Source: Adlercreutzia faecimuris
GTDB lineage: Bacteria > Actinomycetota > Coriobacteriia > Coriobacteriales > Eggerthellaceae
Direction: 5' to 3'
Length of the DNA stretch: 64,000 nucleotides
Assembly: GCF_022669055.1 (NCBI RefSeq)
Contig: NZ_JAJMLW010000001.1
Coordinates: 682,001 to 746,000, forward strand
The notes under the pieces are model-generated. The model searched no databases and had not been told where the DNA came from. It worked only from the letters and a program-made list of their open reading frames with translations. This document shows positions 42,701-49,629 of this stretch, one piece after another (positions within the stretch are counted from its first letter, which is position 1; every line of letters starts with the position of its first letter). A program made the position numbers and the translations under genes.

Positions 42701-42844
42701 AACCCGGCCATCGGCTCGGGCTTCAACATCCAGCAGGTGGTGGACCCGGTGGTCGCCAAGGACGGCGTGCTCTACGGCGCGGCCGACAACGACGGCTCGA
42801 CGCCCCTGCGCAACGGTGGCATGTTCAAGATCGAGAAGGCGTAA
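39746..42844 (+). CDS. Selenocysteine-containing molybdopterin oxidoreductase, Tat-exported catalytic subunit
   Basis: 1032 aa if the in-frame TGA at 40520-40522 is read as Sec259. The Tat signal is LDRRQFLAAVGALGALSAAG. Cys77, 80, 84 and 109 form the CX2CX3CX24C [4Fe-4S] site. FGSINSYSHGAS-U is laid out like the FGS.N..H...C active-site block of the polysulfide/tetrathionate/arsenate reductase group, so U would be the Mo ligand. The reading frame is unchanged across the TGA and coding is intact on both sides. The C-terminal half carries the usual MGD-binding segments (IVPDTNPFESFGV; GDRIRATTPAGDV). ATG 39746 has AAGGAGGG. It heads an operon with Fe-S, NrfD and TorD genes. Electron acceptor unknown. 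Confidence 0.88.
40520..40553 (+). promoter_or_regulatory. UGA selenocysteine codon and SECIS-like hairpin
   Basis: The UGA is at 40520-40522. Nine nt later CAATGGGTG (40532-40540) pairs with CACTCACTG (40545-40553) around loop CGTG, with one A-C mismatch and one G-U wobble. The UGA-to-loop distance is 18 nt and a G is among the first two loop bases, within what is known of bacterial SECIS elements. Confidence 0.72.
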
Positions 42845-42857
42845 GGAGGGATAGACG

Positions 42858-43484
42858 ATGAGTGATATCCGCTTGGGAATGTTGATCGACCTGTCCCGCT
42901 GCGTCGGCTGCAACGCATGCGCCGTGGCGTGCAAGCAGGAGAACGGCGTGCCGCTGGGCAAGTTCAACACCTGGATAGAGAGCTGGGACGTGGTGGACGG
43001 GAGCGGCCGCGTGCGCCGCGCCAACCTGCCCCGGCTGTGCAACCACTGCACCGACGCCCCCTGCGTGGACGTGTGCCCGACGGGCGCGAGCTTCCACGCC
43101 GAGGACGGCACGGTGCAGATCGACCCCGACAAGTGCATCGGGTGCAAGTACTGCATGGCGGCCTGCCCCTACAGCATGCGCTGGTGCGATGACGAGACGG
43201 GCATCGTGGGCAAGTGTACCTTCTGCCACACGCGCACGGCCAACGGCATGGATCCCGCCTGCGTGAACACCTGCATATCGAGCGCCCGCATCTTCGGCGA
43301 CCTCAACGACCCCGACAGCGAGATCGCCAAGCGCGTGGCCGCCGGCGGCGACGAGGTGCTGTTGGCCGAGCTCAACCTGAGACCCCACGTGAGCTACCGG
43401 GGCCTGGAGGAGACGCAGGCGATGGAGGCGGCGTCCGCCAAGCACAAGGGCGGCAACGTCTACGAGCCCTACGAGGGGAGGTAA
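42858..43484 (+). CDS. Four-cluster ferredoxin-type electron-transfer subunit (TtrB/DmsB/PsrB type)
   Basis: 208 aa. Four Cys-rich motifs are present: CVGCNACAVAC, CNHCTDAPCVDVC, CIGCKYCMAAC and CTFCHTR...CVNTC, the standard 4x[4Fe-4S] set. It relays electrons between the NrfD anchor and the molybdenum subunit. It has no signal of its own and would be co-exported with the Tat-bearing catalytic subunit. 13 bp after the reductase and 3 bp before the NrfD gene. Confidence 0.93.
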   Translation: MSDIRLGMLIDLSRCVGCNACAVACKQENGVPLGKFNTWIESWDVVDGSGRVRRANLPRLCNHCTDAPCVDVCPTGASFHAEDGTVQIDPDKCIGCKYCMAACPYSMRWCDDETGIVGKCTFCHTRTANGMDPACVNTCISSARIFGDLNDPDSEIAKRVAAGGDEVLLAELNLRPHVSYRGLEETQAMEAASAKHKGGNVYEPYEGR

Positions 43485-43487
43485 GCC

Positions 43488-44348
43488 ATGGTTTGGGATG
43501 CGATTATCGCGGCGTACCTCTTCCTGGCGGGCGTCGGCGCGGGATCCTTCGCGTTCGCGGCGCTGGCCGGCTGGCGGGCGCCCGAGGCGCGCAAGGTGAA
43601 GATGGCCGGCATGGTGATCGGCCTGGTGGCCGTCGCCCTGGGCACGGTCATGCTGATCTTCGACGCCAAGGCCGGGTTCCAGGATCCGCTCAAGTTCCTG
43701 CTGCTGCTGTCCAACTTCGGGTCGGTCATGACCTGGGGCGTGGTGATCCTGAGCGTGTTTCTGGTGGTGGCGTTCGTCGAGATCCTGCTGTACTGGCGCA
43801 CGGGCAAGACGCCCCGGGCGCTGGACTGGGTCGGCATCGTGCTGGCCCTGTGCGTGGCCACCTACACGGGCGTGCTCTTGGGCGTGTGCCCGTCCTACCC
43901 GCTGTGGAACCTCCCGCTGCTGCCCATCCTGTTCGTGGTGTCGGCGACGGCGACCGGCTTCGCGGCCGCCGAGCTGGCGGGCTACGCACTCGACCGCGCC
44001 GGCCTGGAGAAGGCCGAGCTGCCCGCCGTCGTGGGCATCGCGCTGCCGGTGGTGGAGATGGCGGTGGCCGCCGTGCTGCTGCTGGTGACGGCCAACGCGG
44101 GCGGCGTGTCCGCCGCAGCCGGCGCCGCCACGGTGGCGGGCCTGGTGGGCGGTGCCTGGGCGCCGGCGTTCTGGGGCCTGTTCATCGTGGTGGGCCTGGC
44201 GGCGCCGCTGGCCATCGCCTTGGCCGCCCGCGCCCGGAAGCAGGGCGCGAGCGCCCTGTCCGCCCTGGGCTGGGCCTGCGTCCTCATCGGCGGCTTCACC
44301 CTGCGCTACCTGGTGGTGCTGGCCGCCGTGCCCATCGTGGCCTACTAG
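43488..44348 (+). CDS. NrfD/PsrC-family membrane anchor, quinone-interacting
   Basis: 286 aa with about eight hydrophobic helices. The N-terminus WDAIIAAYLFLAGVGAGSFAF is the typical NrfD opening. These subunits oxidise menaquinol and pass electrons to the Fe-S subunit, so the complex is probably a respiratory reductase facing the outside. Third gene of the operon, directly after the Fe-S gene. Confidence 0.9.
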   Translation: MVWDAIIAAYLFLAGVGAGSFAFAALAGWRAPEARKVKMAGMVIGLVAVALGTVMLIFDAKAGFQDPLKFLLLLSNFGSVMTWGVVILSVFLVVAFVEILLYWRTGKTPRALDWVGIVLALCVATYTGVLLGVCPSYPLWNLPLLPILFVVSATATGFAAAELAGYALDRAGLEKAELPAVVGIALPVVEMAVAAVLLLVTANAGGVSAAAGAATVAGLVGGAWAPAFWGLFIVVGLAAPLAIALAARARKQGASALSALGWACVLIGGFTLRYLVVLAAVPIVAY

Positions 44349-44516
44349 CCTACGTGGCGCCGGGCCGCGTGCCTTCCCCCGCGTGGCCCCGGCCTTGACG
44401 GGCGCGCCGTCCTTCTCCCTCCCGGGCGGCGCGCCTCCTGCGGGGCCGGCCCTCCTGAGCTGGCCCCGCGCATTGCCCTGCCTACCGCTTGATCCCTACG
44501 AGAGGAGCCCCTTCCC

Positions 44517-45164
44517 ATGGATTCGCGTATCGTCTCCGATGAGCTGCCCGAGGATCGGGAGCTCCAGTCGCTGGGCGTGGCCGCCGTGCTGGACGCCTGC
44601 GCCGCCGTGTTCCTGTCCCGGCCCGACGAGCCCGTGGTGGCCGCGGTGCGCCACGTCGCCCGCGCCCTGGGCGACGACCGCTTCGACGACGTGACGGTCG
44701 ACGCCGATCTGGCCCAGCGCTTCGACGACCGGCTGCTCGTGGCCGTGAGCCCCTGGTACGTGCCCCTGACGGAGAGCTGCGTGCGCGGTGCCTGGCAGGA
44801 GGACGGCCGCTGGCGCTACGGCACGGTGGACGGCCCCGAGGCCATTCACGTGCAGCGATGCTACCAAGCGGTGGGGTTCGACCATCGCGCGCTGCCGGGC
44901 GACGAGGTGACCGTCGCGGCGCTGGCGCCCGATGCTTTGGGCGCCGAGCTGGCGTTCACCGCCTTCCTCCTGCGCTCGGCGGCTGAGCTCGAGGAGCGCG
45001 ACCCGGAGGGCGCGGCCCATGCGCTGGGGCTGGCCCGGCAGTTCGTCCACGCCCACCTGGGCGCTTGGGCGGACACGGCCGCGGAATGCCTGGCCTGGCG
45101 CGGCGACGACCTGTACGCCCGCACGGCGGCCCTGGCCGCCGACGTGGTGGCGCTCATCGCCTAG
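44517..45164 (+). CDS. TorD/DmsD-family chaperone for the molybdenum subunit
   Basis: 215 aa, all-helical, cytoplasmic. The segment CYQAVGFDHRALPGDEVTVAALAPDALGAELAFTAFLL contains the TorD-type core. Such proteins bind the Tat signal of the catalytic subunit until cofactor insertion is complete. The gene lies 168 bp after the NrfD gene; that gap shows no gene. Its position just before selC supports one transcription unit. Confidence 0.82.
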   Translation: MDSRIVSDELPEDRELQSLGVAAVLDACAAVFLSRPDEPVVAAVRHVARALGDDRFDDVTVDADLAQRFDDRLLVAVSPWYVPLTESCVRGAWQEDGRWRYGTVDGPEAIHVQRCYQAVGFDHRALPGDEVTVAALAPDALGAELAFTAFLLRSAAELEERDPEGAAHALGLARQFVHAHLGAWADTAAECLAWRGDDLYARTAALAADVVALIA

Positions 45165-45223
45165 GGCCGTGGACGGCCTGGCGCGGCGCGGCTTGGCTGC
45201 CGCGTGGCGCGCTAACTGAAGAA

Positions 45224-45320
45224 GGAGGCGAATGGGGTCCGGTGGCCCCCGCGGTCTTCAAAACCGTTGCGAGGCGGGCAGAACGCCTCGGGTGCGTTCG
45301 ACTCGCACGCGCCTCCGCCA
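45224..45320 (+). tRNA. selC: tRNA-Sec (anticodon TCA)
   Basis: 97 nt with encoded CCA (45318-45320). The acceptor GGAGGCG (45224-45230) pairs with CGCCTCC before discriminator G45317. The D-arm GGGGTCCGGTGGCCCC, the anticodon loop CTTCAAA with TCA at 45258-45260, the long extra arm CGAGGCG-GGCAGAA-CGCCTCG, and the T-arm GTGCG-TTCGACT-CGCAC are all present. The layout closely follows E. coli SelC (95 nt). It starts 59 bp after the TorD gene with no obvious promoter of its own, so it may be co-transcribed with the selenoprotein operon. Confidence 0.95.
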
Positions 45321-45327
45321 ACCATCC

Positions 45328-45348
45328 GGCGCCTGCGGGCGCCTTGTT
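45328..45348 (+). terminator. Terminator after selC
   Basis: GGCGCC (45328-45333), loop TGCG, GGCGCC (45338-45343), then TTGTT. It lies 8 bp past the CCA end of the tRNA and just before the convergent methyltransferase gene. Confidence 0.65.
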
Positions 45349-45384
45349 GCGTGCGTGATCGCGTGCTCGTCTCGCCCGGGCGCC

Positions 45385-46296
45385 CTAGCCGCGCAGGGCG
45401 TAGAAGGCCACGGCGCTGGCGGCGGCCACGTTGAGGGAGTCGACGCCGTGGTCCATGGGGATGCACACCGTGTGGTCGCAGCGGGCTATGGTGGCCTCCG
45501 CCAGGCCGTCGCCCTCGGTGCCGAACACGAGCGCCAGCGGCTGCGGGCCGGTGGCGGCCCCGGGCGCTGCCGTGCTGCCGCCTACCATCCCGTGCTCGAC
45601 CGGCGCCGCCGCCCGCGACGGGCGGCCCGTCAGCGCGGCCAGCTCGTCGAGCGTGATCGAGTCGTCCGACAGCGCCATGGCGGCCGTCGCGAACCCCAGA
45701 TCGTGCAGCAGCGGCACGCCCTCGGCGGCCCAGTCGCGCACGTCGTCGCCGATGCGCGTCCAGGGGATCTGGAACACCGTGCCCATGGACACGCGCACGG
45801 CGCGCCGGTAGAACGGGTCGTAGCAGGCCGGGCTCACCAGCACCGCGTCCACCCCGAGCGCCGCGGCCGAGCGGAAGATGGCGCCCACGTTGGTGTGGTT
45901 GGTGATGTTCTCCAGCACGGCCACCAGGCGCGCGCCGGCCACGGCCTCGGCCACGGTGGGCAGCGCCGGGCGCCTGAAGCAGCCGAGCGCGCCGCGCGTC
46001 AGCTCGAAGCCGGTCAGCCGCGCCAGCTCGTCGCGCGGCGCCACGAACACGGGCGCCTCGGGCGCGGCCGCCTCCACGGCGGCGATGACGGGCGCCAGCG
46101 GCTCGAGCCACTTCTCCTCCATGAGCAGCGACACCGGCTCAAGGCCGCCTTCGAGGGCACGCTCGATCACCTTGCCGGATTCCGCGATGAGCAGCGCCCG
46201 CTCGGGCTCGATGCGGCTGCGCAGCTGCGTGTCGGTCAGCCGCGCGAAGGCATCCAGGCGCGGGTCGTCCAGGGTGCTCACGTATTCGAGGGGCAT
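45385..46296 (-). CDS. TrmH/SpoU-family RNA 2'-O-methyltransferase
   Basis: 303 aa. The N-terminal ~100 residues form a substrate-binding domain. The rest is a SPOUT fold with the three family motifs: ENITNHTNVGAIFRSAAALGVDAV (motif 1), LALVFGTEGDGL (motif 2) and CIPMDHGVDSLNVAAASAV (motif 3). An Ala/Gly-rich insertion sits before motif 2. It methylates a ribose in tRNA or rRNA; target not predictable. Convergent with selC. Confidence 0.88.
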   Translation of the reverse strand: MPLEYVSTLDDPRLDAFARLTDTQLRSRIEPERALLIAESGKVIERALEGGLEPVSLLMEEKWLEPLAPVIAAVEAAAPEAPVFVAPRDELARLTGFELTRGALGCFRRPALPTVAEAVAGARLVAVLENITNHTNVGAIFRSAAALGVDAVLVSPACYDPFYRRAVRVSMGTVFQIPWTRIGDDVRDWAAEGVPLLHDLGFATAAMALSDDSITLDELAALTGRPSRAAAPVEHGMVGGSTAAPGAATGPQPLALVFGTEGDGLAEATIARCDHTVCIPMDHGVDSLNVAAASAVAFYALRG

Positions 46297-46335
46297 GGCG
46301 GGCCTTTCGGGGGGGGATTGCAGTCTTTTCGGGAA

Positions 46336-46497
46336 ATTCTAGTCATTTTGGCGAGTTTTCCGAGCCTCGGAGGCGCCCAGAGCGCCTTTTTCCGCCAAAT
46401 CGGGCGTGTCGGAAATGCGCGACCTGGGCAAACGCGGGGCGCCTTCGCGCATGGCGGCGAAACAGCCTCGGGAAACTCGCCAAAATGGATATGAAAC
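46336..46497. repeat. Long inverted-repeat element D
   Basis: The right arm (46464-46497) is identical over 34 bp to the right arm of element A (20268-20301). The left arm (46336-46366) is a degraded counterpart sharing CATTTTGGCGAGTTTTCCGA. The interior holds the core CGCGACCTGGGCAAACGC (46418-46435). It lies between the methyltransferase start and the GCGCAAGC repeats. Confidence 0.85.
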
Positions 46498-46506
46498 GGC
46501 AAAAAC

Positions 46507-46672
46507 GGCGCAAGCGGGCGCCGATGGGGGCGCGAGCAAGGCGCAAGCGGGCGGCCAGGGGAGGGCGAGCAAGCGCAAGCGGGCGCCGGCGGGGGTAGGG
46601 GAGCGCGAGTGGGCGCGTGGGCGGGGGCGATCAGGCGCAAGCGGGCACCGACAGGTGCGATCAGGCGCAAAC
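46507..46672. repeat. Degenerate GCGCAAGCGGG repeats
   Basis: GCGCAAGCGGG or close variants begin near 46508, 46541, 46573 and 46635, with a partial copy (GCGCAAAC) near 46665, separated by 20-50 bp. They fill the stretch between element D and the mIHF terminator. No gene is seen. Confidence 0.55.
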
Positions 46673-46702
46673 AAAAGGCGCGCACCCCGGAGGATGCGCG
46701 CC
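46670..46702 (-). terminator. Rho-independent terminator of the mIHF gene
   Basis: GGCGCGCA (46677-46684) and TGCGCGCC (46695-46702) form an 8-bp stem. Read on the minus strand it is followed by TTTTGT (complement of 46671-46676). It lies 35 bp after the mIHF stop. Confidence 0.8.
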
Positions 46703-46737
46703 GTGTCTCAAGAGCCTTGCGGCCTTGGGCGATTCCC

Positions 46738-47046
46738 TTAGGACAGGGCGTCGATGAGGGCCTTCATCTGGTTGGAGCCCAGGCCCTGGATGCGGCGGTC
46801 GGCGGGGATGCCCAGCTCCTCCATGAGCTTCTCGGTCTTGACCTTGCCGTAGCCCGGCAGGGCGCTGACGAAAGCCTTGACCTTCATGCGGCCGACGACC
46901 GGCTTGTCGCTCATGTCCAGCAGCTCCTTGGGGGTCATGATGCCCATGGACAGCTTCTTGGTGAGCTCAGAACGCTCGGCGCGGACGATGCGGGCCTTCT
47001 CCAGGGCGGCGGCGCGCTGCTCGGGAGTCATGGTAGGTGCAGCCAT
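46738..47046 (-). CDS. mihF: Integration host factor, actinobacterial type (mIHF)
   Basis: 102 aa, basic and helical. The sequence MTPEQRAAALEKARIVRAERSELTKKLSMGIMTPKELL, followed by a helix-two-turn-helix (VKAFVSALPGYGKVKTEKLMEELGI), is the mycobacterial/streptomycete IHF family. It is unrelated to the IHF/HU fold. It is a nucleoid protein that bends or compacts DNA. The single-gene unit with its own terminator and a 389-bp upstream gap fits high expression. It supports an actinobacterial host. Confidence 0.92.
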   Translation of the reverse strand: MAAPTMTPEQRAAALEKARIVRAERSELTKKLSMGIMTPKELLDMSDKPVVGRMKVKAFVSALPGYGKVKTEKLMEELGIPADRRIQGLGSNQMKALIDALS

Positions 47047-47189
47047 GTTGTAACTCTCTTCTCTCGTTCTCTGCGCGCCGGGAAAAGGGATGGGCGCGCA
47101 ATCGGACCAATAAATCAGCGGCTACAGATGTTAGTTGAAGTGGGCTTCGTTTGCACGACTTTTTTCCAAATTGTGGCCTGGGGCTGGGA

Positions 47190-47213
47190 TTTTCGCCCGA
47201 AAGGGGGCGAAAA
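47190..47213. repeat. Hairpin in the mIHF-MazG divergent region
   Basis: TTTTCGCCC (47190-47198) and GGGCGAAAA (47205-47213) form a 9-bp stem with loop GAAAGG. It lies in the 47047-47435 gap, which also holds TATAAT at 47366-47371, a likely -10 for mazG whose -35 is not convincing. No gene is seen in the gap. Confidence 0.5.
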
Positions 47214-47435
47214 GGGGCCTCTGGCGCTGGGACGCGCGGCCCGCCTGCGGCCCTGGCGAACCCCCTCCGCGCGCCCGCCGCCGTCCCGCGGGAGCCGCCG
47301 CGCGCCCCATCGCGCGCCCCGCGAAGCGCGCGGCCCTCCACCTGGGGATACCGGCCCGGCAGCGGTATAATCCACCCGCGGGGCGCTCGTCCGGGGCGCC
47401 CGACCGATCCCGGCATCCAGAGGAGGGCACGTCCC

Positions 47436-48326
47436 ATGACCCAGAAGAAGGTGGCGGACATCGTGCCGCACGCCCATCCCGACTTCGACGGCTTCGCCGC
47501 CACCATCGAGGCCCTGCGCGCGCCGGACGGCTGCCCCTGGGACCGCGAGCAGACCCACCGCTCCATCGCCCACAACATGATCGAGGAGGCCTACGAGGCC
47601 GTCGACGCCATTGAGGCGCAGGACGTGGCCCACCTGCGCGAGGAGCTCGGCGACGTGCTCCTGCAGGTGGTGCTCCAGTCGCAGATCGCCGCCGACGCGG
47701 GCGAGTTCGACATCGACGACGTGTGCCGCGACGTGAACGAGAAGATGATCCGCCGCCACCCCCACGTCTTCGGCGACGCGGCCGCGGCGGACGCCAACGA
47801 GGTGCTCGACCTGTGGGACTCGGTGAAGCTGGCCGAGGCGAGCGCGGCCGATGCGGCATCCGATGCCGACGCCGCCCCGAAGGGCCTGCTCGACGGCGTG
47901 CCCTCCAGCTTCCCCGCGCTCATGCAGGCGCAGAAGGTGTCGCGCAAGGCCGCGGCCGCCGGCTTCGAGTGGCCGACGGTCGACGACGTGTGGGCGAAGG
48001 TCGCCGAGGAGGAGGCCGAGCTGCGCGCCGCCTACGCCGCGGCGCCCAAGTCGCCCGACGGCAAGGTGCTGGCCGAGGCCGACCCCGTCGCGGCCGCCGC
48101 CGTGGAGCTGGAGCTGGGCGACGTGCTGTTCTCGCTGGTGAACGTCGCGCGCAAGATGGGCGTCGACGCCGAGGGCGCCCTGCGCGCCACCTGCGTGAAG
48201 TTCCGCCGCCGCTGGGCGTTCATGGAGGGCGCCGCCTGGGGCCAGGGGCGCCGCATCGAGGAGCTCGCGCCCGACGAGCTCGAGGAGCTCTGGGACGCCG
48301 CCAAGCTGCTCAACATCGCCGACTAG
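47436..48326 (+). CDS. mazG: Nucleoside triphosphate pyrophosphohydrolase MazG
   Basis: 296 aa with two MazG domains. The first has CPWDREQTHRSIAHNMIEEAYEAVDAI and EELGDVLLQVVLQSQIA (EExxE and ExxD metal-binding motifs). The second has EEEAELRAAYAA and ELELGDVLFSLVNVARKMG. The KxxRRHPHVFGD segment typical of MazG is present as MIRRHPHVFGD. It hydrolyses (d)NTPs to monophosphates and PPi, cleaning the nucleotide pool. ATG 47436 follows AGAGGAGGGC. The aldo/keto reductase gene begins 11 bp later. Confidence 0.92.
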   Translation: MTQKKVADIVPHAHPDFDGFAATIEALRAPDGCPWDREQTHRSIAHNMIEEAYEAVDAIEAQDVAHLREELGDVLLQVVLQSQIAADAGEFDIDDVCRDVNEKMIRRHPHVFGDAAAADANEVLDLWDSVKLAEASAADAASDADAAPKGLLDGVPSSFPALMQAQKVSRKAAAAGFEWPTVDDVWAKVAEEEAELRAAYAAAPKSPDGKVLAEADPVAAAAVELELGDVLFSLVNVARKMGVDAEGALRATCVKFRRRWAFMEGAAWGQGRRIEELAPDELEELWDAAKLLNIAD

Positions 48327-48337
48327 GAGGAAGACCC

Positions 48338-49462
48338 ATGAGAGACGACCTGGCATCCATCCCCAAGCTCGGCTTCGGCTGCATGCGCCTGCCGCTGACC
48401 GATCCCGCCGACGTGACGTCCGTCGACATCCCGCAGCTCACGCAGATGGTCGACGAGTTCCTGGCCGCCGGCAACACCTATTTCGACACCGCCTTCTCGT
48501 ACCACGACGGCGCCTCCGAGACGGCGCTCCAGCAGGCGCTCACCAGCCGCTACCCGCGCGACGCCTACACCGTGGCCACCAAGTGCCCGGCCGCCATGCT
48601 GCCCAACCGCGAGTCGGCCCAGGCGTGCCTGGCCACGTCGCTCGAGCGTCTCGGCCTCACTTATATAGACTTCTACCTGCTGCACAACCTGGGCGGCCCG
48701 CGCACGGCCGCGTTCGACGACTACGGCATGTGGGACTACGTGCTGCGCAAGAAGGAGGAGGGCCTCATCCGCAACGTCGGCTTCTCGCTCCACGACAACG
48801 CCGACGCGCTGGACGCCCTGCTCACGGCCCATCCGCAGATGGACTTCGTGCAGCTCCAGGTGAACTACCTCGACTGGGACGACCCGCACAACGACGCCCG
48901 GCGCCTCATGGAGGTGGCCGCGGCCCACGAGACGCCCGTCGTCATCATGGAGCCGGCCCGCGGCGGCACCCTCTGCCGTCTGCCCGACGCCACGGTCGCC
49001 CCGCTGCGCGCGCTGCGCCCCGACGCGTCGCTGGCCGAGTGGGCCTACCGCTTCTGCTGGGACCTGCCGAACGTCGTCACCATGCTCTCGGGCATGTCCA
49101 CCCTCGACCAGGTGCGTGAGAACACGGCCTCCTACCGGGCGCGCGTCCCCCTCGCGGACGAGGAGCGCGCCGCGCTCGGGCGCACCGTCGAGGCCATGCG
49201 CTCGCTGGCGCTCGTGCCCTGCACCGGCTGCGAGTACTGCGTCAAGGGCTGCCCGGCCAACGTGGCCATCCCGCGCATCATGCAGCTGCTCAACCTGGGG
49301 GCCATGCTCGGCGACGACGCCTTCGCCAAGACCCAGTACGCCTGGCAGACCGAGGGGCGCCGCGCCTCGTCGTGCATCGGCTGCGGCGCCTGCGAGGCGG
49401 CGTGCCCGCAGGCCATCCCCATCATCGACACGCTGGCGGTGGCCGCAGGCAAGTTCGAGTAG
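48338..49462 (+). CDS. Aldo/keto reductase with C-terminal two-cluster ferredoxin domain
   Basis: 374 aa. The AKR barrel opens with LGFGCMRLPL, with catalytic-site residues around NTYFDTAFSYHDGASE, VATKCPA and YLLHNL. The C-terminal ~90 residues add CTGCEYCVKGC and CIGCGACEAAC, two [4Fe-4S] motifs. The group is common in strict anaerobes, and its physiological substrate is largely unknown. Ferredoxin-linked carbonyl reduction is inference. In an apparent operon with mazG. Confidence 0.88.
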   Translation: MRDDLASIPKLGFGCMRLPLTDPADVTSVDIPQLTQMVDEFLAAGNTYFDTAFSYHDGASETALQQALTSRYPRDAYTVATKCPAAMLPNRESAQACLATSLERLGLTYIDFYLLHNLGGPRTAAFDDYGMWDYVLRKKEEGLIRNVGFSLHDNADALDALLTAHPQMDFVQLQVNYLDWDDPHNDARRLMEVAAAHETPVVIMEPARGGTLCRLPDATVAPLRALRPDASLAEWAYRFCWDLPNVVTMLSGMSTLDQVRENTASYRARVPLADEERAALGRTVEAMRSLALVPCTGCEYCVKGCPANVAIPRIMQLLNLGAMLGDDAFAKTQYAWQTEGRRASSCIGCGACEAACPQAIPIIDTLAVAAGKFE

Positions 49463-49467
49463 CGCGG

Positions 49468-49499
49468 GCCGCCCCGGCCGGCCAGCCGCCCGGGGCGGC
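49468..49499 (+). terminator. Hairpin after the aldo/keto reductase gene
   Basis: GCCGCCCCGG (49468-49477) pairs with CCGGGGCGGC (49490-49499), six bases after the stop. The T-run is weak (GCTCCGCCC). Confidence 0.6.
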
Positions 49500-49529
49500 G
49501 CTCCGCCCGCTAATCTGTAAACACGCCCG

Positions 49530-49546
49530 AAACACGATACGTGTTT
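49530..49546. promoter_or_regulatory. Palindromic operator upstream of the amino-acid ABC operon
   Basis: AAACACG, ATA, CGTGTTT is a perfect 7-bp inverted repeat. A further half site AAACACG lies at 49519-49525 and GAAACACC near 49561-49568. It lies about 85 bp upstream of the binding-protein ATG. Clustered half sites suggest cooperative binding by an unidentified regulator. Confidence 0.55.
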
Positions 49547-49629
49547 GATGGAGGCGCCCGGAAACACCATAATGGGCGAATCAATCGCTTTAGCGCGTTG
49601 GAGCGCACATAAGGGAAGGGAGAAAGCGA

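Noticed and set aside
39758-43156. A 1132-codon antisense open frame over the selenoprotein reductase
   Set aside because: Shadow of the real coding strand with His/Gly/Val-rich composition and no recognisable motif.
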